50,353 nucleotides of DNA, taken from NCBI GenBank assembly GCA_041678605.1, contig JBAYNW010000013.1, positions 1 to 50,353 on the forward strand. The letters run 5' to 3'. The position numbers and the translations under genes were made by a program. The notes below the pieces were generated by a model, which saw only the letters and a list, made by a program, of their open reading frames with translations, had not been told where the DNA came from and searched no databases. The stretch is from JBAYNW01 sp041678605 (GTDB taxonomy: Bacteria; Cyanobacteriota; Vampirovibrionia; Gastranaerophilales; Gastranaerophilaceae). Below are positions 31,850-39,498 of this stretch, piece by piece (positions within the stretch are counted from its first letter, which is position 1; the number at the start of each line of letters is the position of its first letter).

Positions 31850-32508
31850 AATCTAAATTTATACACTTCTTTATAAACTGCCGGAACTTTTTCGTCAAGT
31901 TCCTTTAATGAATTTTCTAATTGAACTCTTATTTCTTCATCTTGTTCGTCAGTATTGTCGGGATTTACATAAATAGGTTCGCCGTAAAGATTTATCAATC
32001 TGGCATATCCCAGCGGATACGTAAAATTGTCCCAAGACGGAAGGCTTAAAAAAGTAGGGTCTTCTGAATACCAGGTAACCGGCACAATAGGAGCTCCTGA
32101 CATTTTGGCGATTTTAACAACCCCTTCTTTAACGATTAAGGGCGGTCCGGAAGGACCATCCACCATCATTGCAACATTTTCATTATTTTTAAGTTTTTCA
32201 ATAAGTTTCATTGTCGCTTCAACACTGCCCTTTTTGCCTTTTGACCCTCTCACAACCTGAAATCCTAATTTTATAGTATTCCTTGCAATAATTTCACCGT
32301 CAAAAGAACGGCTAATGAGAACATTCAAATTTGCCTTATCCTTTTGCCCGAAAATACAACATTGATTTGCATGCCACATTGCATAAATACAAGGTTTTAA
32401 TTCTTTGTTGTTTACCTCTTTTATCTTTGTCAAATGTTGTTGGACTTTAAACATTGCACGAACCAGCATAGATAGCAAATTGACTTTATTTTCACTTGAT
32501 ATTTTCAT
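31831..32508 (-). CDS. DUF374 lysophospholipid acyltransferase-like protein
   Basis: 225 residues. The early YAMWHANQCCIF corresponds to the acyltransferase histidine motif, followed by LISRSFDGEIIARNTIKLGFQVVRGS and AMMVDGPSGPPLIVKEGVVKIA, the DUF374 hallmark. Such proteins sit near lipid A assembly genes in Gram-negatives, so a role in outer-membrane lipid is possible. An extended -10 (TGATAAAAT, minus strand, ending at 32515) stops six bases before the ATG, and there is no Shine-Dalgarno sequence, so this gene is probably leaderless. It heads a unit with the nitrilase and dacB. Confidence 0.88.
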   Translation of the reverse strand: MKISSENKVNLLSMLVRAMFKVQQHLTKIKEVNNKELKPCIYAMWHANQCCIFGQKDKANLNVLISRSFDGEIIARNTIKLGFQVVRGSKGKKGSVEATMKLIEKLKNNENVAMMVDGPSGPPLIVKEGVVKIAKMSGAPIVPVTWYSEDPTFLSLPSWDNFTYPLGYARLINLYGEPIYVNPDNTDEQDEEIRVQLENSLKELDEKVPAVYKEVYKFRLWKKKN

Positions 32509-32523
32509 AAGACTATTTTATCA

Positions 32524-32558
32524 CAAAAAACAGACGAGGAGTTGCAACCCCTCGTCTG
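32524..32558 (-). terminator. Rho-independent terminator of gapA
   Basis: CAGACGAGG...CCTCGTCTG (32531-32558) folds back with a GTTGCAAC-type inner palindrome; on the minus strand it is followed by six T's. These T's lie directly upstream of the -10 of the DUF374 gene. Confidence 0.85.
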
Positions 32559-32588
32559 AATAATCTGAAAATTTTTCAAATTCAATTA

Positions 32589-33599
32589 TTATAATTTATT
32601 GGCAACCATCAAAGTGGTTTCAGCCAAACGGGTTGAATAACCCATTTCGTTGTCATACCATGAAATTATTTTAACCATATTGTCGCCGATTGTCATTGTC
32701 AGTGCCGCATCAACTGTTGACGATAAAGAAGACCCGATAAAGTCAGTAGAAACCAGCGGGGATTCTTCATAAGCAAGAATTTTGCCATCAGCAGCAGCTT
32801 TCAATTCTGCATTAACAGATTCAGCCGTTACAGGTTTTTCTGTTTCAAATACAACGTCAACAACTGAAACGTCAGGAGTCGGAACTCTCATGGCGAAGCC
32901 GTTCAACTTTCCTTTCAATTCAGGAAGAACCAACGCAACTGCTCTGGCCGCACCTGTAGTTGTAGGAACGATGTTTAAAGCTCCCGCTCTTGCACGGCGA
33001 GGGTCTTTGTGGCCTGCGTCAAGAAGTCTTTGGTCGCCTGTGTATGAGTGAACTGTTGTCATCAAGCCTTTTACAATGCCGAATTTTTCCAAAACGACTT
33101 TGGCAACCGGTGCCAAGCAGTTTGTTGTGCAAGATGCCATTGAAATTACGTTGTGGATTTTTGTATCATATTTGTCTTCATTAACACCCAAAACGATTGT
33201 GATATCTTCATTTTTGGCAGGTGCTGAAATGATAACTTTCTTTGCACCGGCGTCAATATGAGCTTTTGCTTTCAAAGCATCTGTGTAGAACCCTGTTGAT
33301 TCGATTACAACATCAATTCCCAACTTTGCCCAAGGTAAAATCGCGGGATCTTTTTCTGCGAAGAACAAGATTTTTTTGCCGTTGATGACTAAACCGTCTT
33401 CAGCGACTTCAACTTTGCCGTCAAATCTGCCCATAACCGAGTCATATTTAAAAATATGTGCTGCATCTTTAAGTGTTAAACCGGGGTCGTTAATTGCAAC
33501 ATAATCAACTTTTTCGTAAATTCCTTCTTTGATTGCTGCTCTCAATGTGTTACGGCCAATTCTTCCAAAGCCGTTAATTGCTATTTTTTTCTTACTCAT
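32589..33599 (-). CDS. gapA: Glyceraldehyde-3-phosphate dehydrogenase, type I
   Basis: Glycolytic enzyme, 336 residues. The Rossmann start is KIAINGFGRIGRNTLRAA, the catalytic cysteine is in SMASCTTNCLAPVAKVV (about 152), and AGALNIVPTTTGAARAV and SWYDNEMGYSTRLAE are characteristic. The aspartate after the second strand (AINDPGLT) favours NAD. GGAGTACACGGC lies before the ATG. It is a single-gene transcript with its own terminator and is divergent from hydG. Confidence 0.98.
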   Translation of the reverse strand: MSKKKIAINGFGRIGRNTLRAAIKEGIYEKVDYVAINDPGLTLKDAAHIFKYDSVMGRFDGKVEVAEDGLVINGKKILFFAEKDPAILPWAKLGIDVVIESTGFYTDALKAKAHIDAGAKKVIISAPAKNEDITIVLGVNEDKYDTKIHNVISMASCTTNCLAPVAKVVLEKFGIVKGLMTTVHSYTGDQRLLDAGHKDPRRARAGALNIVPTTTGAARAVALVLPELKGKLNGFAMRVPTPDVSVVDVVFETEKPVTAESVNAELKAAADGKILAYEESPLVSTDFIGSSLSSTVDAALTMTIGDNMVKIISWYDNEMGYSTRLAETTLMVANKL

Positions 33600-33770
33600 G
33601 CCGTGTACTCCTTCTCTTTTGTACGGTCTACATGTAACTTATACCGCAAACAAACTATACAATCAAGAGGCTAAATCGCTGAATTATTCAACAGGCTCAT
33701 TTTTCTTTATATTATTTTAACGTGCAATTTATTTTTAAAGTTGTACTATATAATAATAAGGAGATTAGAA

Positions 33771-35147
33771 ATGAATGATATTATTAATGTAGAAAAAATT
33801 AACTCTTATCTTGATATTAAGGGAGACAAGAAAAAAATTGAAGCAATTTTAGACAAAGCACTTGAATTAAAAGGGCTTGAAAACGATGAAGTAGCTGCTC
33901 TTTTGAATTTGGAAGACGAAAATTCAATACAAAAATTATTTAATGCGGCAAAAACGGTTAAGGAAAAAATTTATGGAAAAAGAATAGTGTTTTTTGCTCC
34001 GTTATATGTGTCAAATCACTGCTGTAACAACTGTTTATACTGCGGTTTCAGACATGAAAACAAAGAATTGAAAAGACGAATTCTTTCGGTAGAAGAAGCG
34101 GTTAAAGAAGCTGAAAAAATTATTCAGATGGGCCACAAGAGGATTTTGCTTGTTGCAGGCGAAGACTTAAAAATGACCTCTCTTGACTACACAAGACGAA
34201 TTGTTGAAGGAATTTACGCAGATAAAATCGAAAATGGTGAAATAAGAAGATTAAATCTGAACCTTGCACCCTTGAGCGTGGCACAATTCAAAGAAGTTTC
34301 AAGCTGGGGAATCGGAACTTTTCAGGTGTTTCAGGAAACTTACCACCCCGAAGTTTATAAAAAAATGCATCCGTCAGGTCCAAAATCCAACTACAATAAC
34401 CGTTTGGAAGTTTGGGACAGGGCAATCGAAGGCGGCATAAAAGATTTTGGCGTAGGAGCATTGTTCGGACTCTACGATTACAGGTTCGAAGTCCTTGCCC
34501 TGATTGAACATTCAAAATATTTGTTAAACAAATACGGAGTCGGCCCTCATACAATTTCCGTTCCGAGAATTGAACCGGCAGAAGGTTCCGACCTTTCTCA
34601 AAGACCGCCGTATGAAGTTCTGGATAAACAATTCAAAAAAATAATTGCAGTCTTAAGGCTGGCTGTTCCTTATACAGGCATGATTTTGACCACCAGAGAA
34701 AACCCCGATATGAGAAGGGCGGCTCTTGAATTTGGAATTACGCAAGTAAGTGCAGGCTCAAGAACTAATCCGGGCGGGTATTCTGAAGAAACCTCCACCG
34801 CACAGTTTGTCATGGCAGACGACCGCTCACTTGACACAATGGTCAGAGAATTGTCACAAACCGGCTTTATCCCGAGTTTTTGCACAAGCTGTTACCGCTT
34901 GGGGCGTGTAGGCGTGGACTTCATGCCGTTTGCAAGAGAAGGTTCAATCCACAAATTCTGCGACCCGAATGCAATTTCGACTTTCGCCGAATATTTGAAT
35001 GATTATGCAAGTCCTGAAACAAAAGCTGCAGGTTTTGCGGCAATCAAAAAACATATTGAAGAAAATTTTACAAATGAAAACTTGAAAGCACAAGTTAATT
35101 CAACTCTGGAAAGAATTAACAGCGGCGAGCGGGATATTTACGTGTAA
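33771..35147 (+). CDS. hydG: [FeFe]-hydrogenase maturation radical SAM protein HydG
   Basis: Tyrosine lyase that makes the CO and CN ligands of the hydrogenase H-cluster. The N-terminal CX3CX2C is CCNNCLYCGF (about residue 83), and the C-terminal CX2CX22C cluster motif, starting CTSCYRLGRVGVDF, is intact and marks HydG rather than ThiH. SAGSRTNPGGYSEE is also typical. The ATG at 33771 has AAGGAG upstream; an earlier in-frame TTG is unlikely. At 458 residues it is full length. HydE, HydF and the hydrogenase are outside this window. It implies H2 metabolism, hence an anaerobic fermentative lifestyle. Confidence 0.97.
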   Translation: MNDIINVEKINSYLDIKGDKKKIEAILDKALELKGLENDEVAALLNLEDENSIQKLFNAAKTVKEKIYGKRIVFFAPLYVSNHCCNNCLYCGFRHENKELKRRILSVEEAVKEAEKIIQMGHKRILLVAGEDLKMTSLDYTRRIVEGIYADKIENGEIRRLNLNLAPLSVAQFKEVSSWGIGTFQVFQETYHPEVYKKMHPSGPKSNYNNRLEVWDRAIEGGIKDFGVGALFGLYDYRFEVLALIEHSKYLLNKYGVGPHTISVPRIEPAEGSDLSQRPPYEVLDKQFKKIIAVLRLAVPYTGMILTTRENPDMRRAALEFGITQVSAGSRTNPGGYSEETSTAQFVMADDRSLDTMVRELSQTGFIPSFCTSCYRLGRVGVDFMPFAREGSIHKFCDPNAISTFAEYLNDYASPETKAAGFAAIKKHIEENFTNENLKAQVNSTLERINSGERDIYV

Positions 35148-35234
35148 CAAAATGTGTCAAAAGATTTAAAAACAGGCAATAATATTTTTCTTCTGTTTTT
35201 GTAAATTTGTAACAAAAAAATAAAGGTGTAGAAA

Positions 35235-35678
35235 ATGAATATTCAACCTGTTAGTTTGGCAATTCAAACAAACCGTAACAACAATAAACAAAAGGTTGCT
35301 TTTGGCAATTTTTATTCGGAAATTACCAAAGAAGGAATAGTTGATTCAATCGAGCGGATTGACATGAGAGTGCAAAAGCTATCTGCTGATGATGTAAAAA
35401 ATTTGGCTGAAAAAATTTGGGCTGACCTTGAAAAATTAAAACAAAAATATATTGACAGTCCTATTGATGTCCATGTATTTAAAGACAGCGAGTCAATTTG
35501 GGGAGTGGTTAAACCGGGGAAAACAATAATAGATGAAAGATTTTTAGAAACTCCCCAAAAGGGCGGCACTAAACTTTTTCACGAATTGATAATTTCTTAT
35601 GGCAATGACTTAATAAAGAAAATAGACGGTCATGCACGTGAGTTGGCGGAAAAATATAAAAGTCGGACTAATGCCTAA
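35235..35678 (+). CDS. Unassigned 147-aa protein with N-terminal AFG motif
   Basis: Soluble, helical, Lys/Asp-rich protein with no family I recognise. The first 24 residues, Asn/Gln-rich (MNIQPVSLAIQTNRNNNKQ), end KVAFGNF, a lead-in shared in form with three other proteins here (IAFGSF at 43600-44154, TFGMAL at 44784-45215, AFTGM at 11249-12298). AAGGTG lies seven bases before the ATG. It stands between hydG, 87 nt upstream, and the convergent gshB. Confidence 0.8.
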   Translation: MNIQPVSLAIQTNRNNNKQKVAFGNFYSEITKEGIVDSIERIDMRVQKLSADDVKNLAEKIWADLEKLKQKYIDSPIDVHVFKDSESIWGVVKPGKTIIDERFLETPQKGGTKLFHELIISYGNDLIKKIDGHARELAEKYKSRTNA

Positions 35679-35697
35679 AATCCCACAAACAACGGAT

Positions 35698-36696
35698 TTA
35701 AACACCTTGCTTAAAATTATATTGTGGCGTTAAACGGGAGAGTTCCCGTAAAATATAATCCGTAATTTTCTTTTCCAAATTTGTCGAGAAATAATTGTTG
35801 ATTTCTTTTATAAAATAGCAAGGGCTTGTGACATTGATTTCAATTATCTGCTCGTCAATTACGTCAAGTCCAGCCATGTAAATGCCTATGGAATTGAGTT
35901 TTTGGGCAACTTGTTTAAATTTAGCTCTTTCGCTATCTGTCAAAGCGGCCTTTTTGATAAATTCGTCGCTGTGAGTATTAAATTTAAAATCATCACCGCT
36001 TGGAAGCTTCACGACACATTCTTCCAGTACTTCTTCACCCAAAATCAAAACCCTTTTGTCCCCGAATTCGGCGGCAGGAATATATTTTTGAATCATAATT
36101 AAAGCCGTTTGATTATTTGTCATGGAATTTATTATGCTGTGAGTGTTCTTGTCGCCCTGTCTAAGAAACATGACCCCCGAACCGAAACATCTGTTCAGAG
36201 GCTTCAAGATGATTTCCTTGTTTTTTTCTAAAAAATTCTCAATTTCTTCCTGATTTGAAGTAACAATGTTGTCAGGCATGAATTCATTAAACAGATTAGC
36301 ATGCAATTTTTCGTTAAAATCTCTTATCACTTTTGTATCATTTAAAATGAGAGTATTTTTCCTATCAACGAAATCAAGAATATAAGTCGCATTTATATAA
36401 TCCAAATCCACCGGCGGATCCGGCCTGAACATAACAAGCTGAAAGCTTTCAATCTGGGCTTTTTCAAAATTTTCATGCAAATAAATATTGTCGCCTTTGA
36501 CAAAAGATTTTGCACACCGACAATAGGCTCTGGCATTATTTAGCCCAAGTTTGTCAATTGTGGTTACGAAAACGTCTTGCCCGCTCTCAAGCAATTCTTT
36601 AATCAACCAAAAATCCGTTACCAATTTATTAAATTCAAAATATTTCAGTTCGAGTTTGTCAATGATAAATAAAATTTTACAAGTGTTGGAATTCAT
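35698..36696 (-). CDS. gshB: Glutathione synthetase-like ATP-grasp protein
   Basis: 332 residues, ATP-grasp fold. FRPDPPVDLDYINATYILDF (about 90-110), ILKPLNRCFGSGVMFL (about 168), FGDKRVLILGEEV and GLDVIDEQIIEINVTSPCYF match prokaryotic glutathione synthetase (gamma-Glu-Cys + Gly + ATP). In the last motif, TSPCYF replaces the usual TSPTG, so the acceptor could differ. AGAGGT is close to the ATG. No gshA is in the window. It is convergent with the 147-residue gene, 19 nt away. Confidence 0.85.
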   Translation of the reverse strand: MNSNTCKILFIIDKLELKYFEFNKLVTDFWLIKELLESGQDVFVTTIDKLGLNNARAYCRCAKSFVKGDNIYLHENFEKAQIESFQLVMFRPDPPVDLDYINATYILDFVDRKNTLILNDTKVIRDFNEKLHANLFNEFMPDNIVTSNQEEIENFLEKNKEIILKPLNRCFGSGVMFLRQGDKNTHSIINSMTNNQTALIMIQKYIPAAEFGDKRVLILGEEVLEECVVKLPSGDDFKFNTHSDEFIKKAALTDSERAKFKQVAQKLNSIGIYMAGLDVIDEQIIEINVTSPCYFIKEINNYFSTNLEKKITDYILRELSRLTPQYNFKQGV

Positions 36697-36758
36697 AAGA
36701 CCTCTATTACAGGTTTCATATTATCACCAACTTGTTTAATTGACAATGTGCTTTTGAG

Positions 36759-38285
36759 CTATTTTTTAAACCAAACACTGTTGAATTTGAGTCCCACTTC
36801 ATATTTTTGGCAGTATTTAATCAAATCTGTTTTTAATTCTTTTGCCATAAAATACATCGCTAAACAGTTTGGAACGGCCATTCCAAGCATCATTGAATCC
36901 GTAAGATTAATGACTGTTTGAACATTCATAACAGAGCCGATTACCGTAAAAGTAAGGAAAAATATCTGGTAAAAAAGTGTGCGTTTTTTGCCTTCTCCGA
37001 CTATATAATTCCATGCCTTTTGTCCGTAATAAGCCCATGAAATAAGAGTCGTAAGGGCAAAAAGGATTACCACTACAGACAAAACGTATTTAAACCATGG
37101 AAAAATTGACTCAAAAGCAGATGAAGTAAGCTCAATGCCGTTAACTCCCTGAGTATAATTTTCATAGACTCCCGATGAAACAATAATTCCTGCCGAAAGC
37201 AAGCAGACCAAACCCGTTAAAAATGGTTCTATAAGTGCGATAAATCCTTGAGAAATGGGTTCATTTGTTTGTGCCGGAGCGTAAACAATCGGTGCAGAAC
37301 CCGTTCCCGCCTCATTCGTCTGGACGGAACGCCGCATCCCGATAATCATTATTCCTATAATTCCGCCTGCCACAGAGGACGGGAAAAACGCTTCTTTTAT
37401 CATAATATAAAACGTATGAGGAAGATTGTGCCAATTTGCGATAAGAATTACAATCCCCGCAAACAAATACAAGTAAATCATAAACGGCACGGCCTTCATT
37501 GCAACTTTTGTTATGGATTTAACTCCGCCGATGATAATCATTCCCATTAGAATTGCACAAATTAAGCCGATTAGCCAGTTATAACCGTGCAAAATACCTG
37601 TTTCTCCGCCTGCAATGTTAATGATTTGCCTTGTCGTCTGGTTGATTTGAATCATGTTTCCGCCGGTCAAGGCTCCGCCGATACAAAGGTAAGCGAAAAT
37701 TACGGCTAAAGGCTGCCCCAGCCAACGCATTTTTCTTCTCGTAAGTCCGTGGGCAATAAAGTGCATCGGCCCGCCGGCAATCGTACCGTCAGGAAGAAAT
37801 TTTCTGTATTTCAAAGAAAGTGAAACCTCGGCAAACTTAAGGGTCATTCCCAAAATTGCACCAAACATAATCCAAAATGCCGCTCCCGGCCCCCCGATTG
37901 AAATAGAAATCGCCACCCCCGCAATAGTTCCCAGCCCGACAGTTCCTGAAAGTGCTGCCATCAAAGCTCCAAGGGGAGAAATTTCTCCGCCGGCTCCGCT
38001 TTCTTTGGGCTTTTTAAGCAAATCTATTGAGTGTTTGAGTCCCCAAACTCCAATCCATCTGAAATAAAAAGTGAAAAACAGCCCGGCTGTTAGAATCCAG
38101 AGAATTATTATAGGCACCTGTGTCCCAAAAATATTTACGGGAAAAAACATAATAGACGAAACTTTATTCGAAACAGGAGCAACGTATTTTTCGATTTCGG
38201 CATCCAAATTGAAAGCAAAAACCTGCTGACAGTTGAATAAAAATGTGCAAACCACCGCCCACAGGGTCAAATAAAACTTTTTCAT
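36759..38285 (-). CDS. Sodium:alanine/glycine symporter (AGCS family)
   Basis: 508-residue transporter with about eleven membrane helices. The N-terminal 24 residues are hydrophobic, like a signal sequence. Family blocks: GALMAALSGTVGLGTIAGVAISISIGGPGAAFW (about 105-135), GGPMHFIAHGL and NEAGTGSAPIVYAPAQTNEP. It would import alanine or glycine with Na+. Glycine uptake would connect with the glycine cleavage gene earlier in the window, but this is inference. It lies between gshB (62 nt downstream) and the Fic gene upstream. Confidence 0.95.
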   Translation of the reverse strand: MKKFYLTLWAVVCTFLFNCQQVFAFNLDAEIEKYVAPVSNKVSSIMFFPVNIFGTQVPIIILWILTAGLFFTFYFRWIGVWGLKHSIDLLKKPKESGAGGEISPLGALMAALSGTVGLGTIAGVAISISIGGPGAAFWIMFGAILGMTLKFAEVSLSLKYRKFLPDGTIAGGPMHFIAHGLTRRKMRWLGQPLAVIFAYLCIGGALTGGNMIQINQTTRQIINIAGGETGILHGYNWLIGLICAILMGMIIIGGVKSITKVAMKAVPFMIYLYLFAGIVILIANWHNLPHTFYIMIKEAFFPSSVAGGIIGIMIIGMRRSVQTNEAGTGSAPIVYAPAQTNEPISQGFIALIEPFLTGLVCLLSAGIIVSSGVYENYTQGVNGIELTSSAFESIFPWFKYVLSVVVILFALTTLISWAYYGQKAWNYIVGEGKKRTLFYQIFFLTFTVIGSVMNVQTVINLTDSMMLGMAVPNCLAMYFMAKELKTDLIKYCQKYEVGLKFNSVWFKK

Positions 38286-38362
38286 CTAAAATCCTTCCTG
38301 ACTAATATCTTACTCAATCGTAGCAAAAACAAGAGGCAAAAAAGTCTTTCTTTACAAAATCT

Positions 38363-38953
38363 TTACCCTTGAACAAACTCAAGCAGTAAACTATAATCTC
38401 CTTTGTCGGCTTTTTGCAATGCGTTTATATATTTCTTTCGCAATTCCGAAATTTTAATCAAATTTCCTTGCCCCCAATTAAGCGGTGTGTGTTTTAGTTT
38501 TTTCATCAATAAATCCGCCATTAATCTTGAATGACGGCCATTCCCATTGGGGAATGGATGAATATAAACCAGCCTGTGATGAAATCTTGCTCCAATTTCG
38601 ATTATAGGATAGGTTTCATGTCTAACCCAATAATTGACATCATCAAACAATTTTTGTAATTCAACGCTTATGGCATAAGGTGCAATCCCGATATTTCGCT
38701 CGGTTGTTCTGAATTTTCCTGCCCAGAGCCAAATCCCTTCAAACATTTTTTTATGCAGCAATTTAATAAATTTTTCTGATAGCAAATCTTTTCGCCTGAT
38801 TGTCAAAAGCCACTTTTCTGCGTTTAAAATACCCAAACTTTCCAGTTCGTTTAATTCGCTCCGGAGCGTTACCCAGCTTGGAATTAGTCCTTGCACTTCT
38901 TCCTCGGTTAATGGAGTTGAATTGTCATCCGTCTCAAATATATTACTATTCAT
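38363..38953 (-). CDS. Fic-domain protein, mobile mystery protein B type
   Basis: Fic protein of 196 residues, probably an AMP transferase. The active-site motif is HPFPNGNGRHSR (about 137), with Asn where most Fic proteins have Asp or Glu, as in the TIGR02613 group. The start of the domain, TPLTEEEVQGLIPSWVTLRSEL and WALT-like WLLTIRRKDLL, also fits that group. I start at the ATG at 38953, overlapping the upstream XRE gene by eight bases; in-frame ATGs at 38959 and 38983 are possible. The pair is a common passenger on mobile DNA and resembles a toxin-antitoxin unit. Confidence 0.9.
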   Translation of the reverse strand: MNSNIFETDDNSTPLTEEEVQGLIPSWVTLRSELNELESLGILNAEKWLLTIRRKDLLSEKFIKLLHKKMFEGIWLWAGKFRTTERNIGIAPYAISVELQKLFDDVNYWVRHETYPIIEIGARFHHRLVYIHPFPNGNGRHSRLMADLLMKKLKHTPLNWGQGNLIKISELRKKYINALQKADKGDYSLLLEFVQG

Positions 38954-39407
38954 CTTCATCCCATAATCTTGCCTGCGAACCATCCAAAAGTTCCTGAGTC
39001 AGTTCATCTATTTCTTCATTGCCTAATTTTACATCCTGATTTTCCAAAGCCATATTATAATTAATTTTCCCCAAAATTTTTATTGCTTTTTTACGTGCCT
39101 GTTCATACGTCATTTTTTGCAAGCTTGTTTTTGGAATGAGAGCATAAACCAAATCGCAATCTAAAGCTTCAGCCACCTTGCATAAGGTCCCCAACTCCAA
39201 TTTATACTTAACTTCGTCACTTTCAATCGTTAAAATTCTGGGTTGCTTGACCCCAACCCTTTTTGCCAGCTGTGTTGTCGTCATTCCTAATGCTTGGCGA
39301 ATTGCTTTAATCCAGCCAAAAGCGGGGCGTTCGGCTTTTGCAAACTCAGACATTTGTTTTAATTTCTCATCTAATTTTTTTCTGGCTAATTTATTTTGTT
39401 TTTTCAT
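38946..39407 (-). CDS. XRE-family regulator, mobile mystery protein A type
   Basis: 153-residue partner of the Fic protein. The helix-turn-helix is at about 38-62 (IRQALGMTTTQLAKRVGVKQPRILTIE). ARKKLDEKLKQM at the start and LVYALIPKTSLQKMTYEQARKKA match the TIGR02612 family. Its promoter region has two near-identical 16-bp palindromes, probably its own operators, which suggests autorepression. The end overlaps the Fic gene. Confidence 0.9.
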   Translation of the reverse strand: MKKQNKLARKKLDEKLKQMSEFAKAERPAFGWIKAIRQALGMTTTQLAKRVGVKQPRILTIESDEVKYKLELGTLCKVAEALDCDLVYALIPKTSLQKMTYEQARKKAIKILGKINYNMALENQDVKLGNEEIDELTQELLDGSQARLWDEDE

Positions 39408-39441
39408 TATTATAACTCATACATTATATTATTGTATTAAT

Positions 39442-39493
39442 ATTATAACATATATATTATAATTGTCAAGTAGAATTATAACATATATGTTAT
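39442..39493 (-). promoter_or_regulatory. Promoter of the XRE-Fic operon with two palindromic operators
   Basis: On the minus strand, TTGACA (39469-39464) and TATAAT (39447-39442) are spaced by 16 bases. ATAACATATATGTTAT (39478-39493) is a perfect palindrome just upstream of the -35; ATAACATATATATTAT (39445-39460) is a near-perfect one over the spacer and -10. The centres are 33 bp apart, about three helical turns. Confidence 0.8.
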
Positions 39494-39498
39494 ATATT

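Noticed and set aside
38363..39493. Larger integrated element around the XRE-Fic pair
   Set aside because: No integrase, transposase, attachment-site duplication or phage gene flanks the pair; the neighbours are ordinary metabolic genes.
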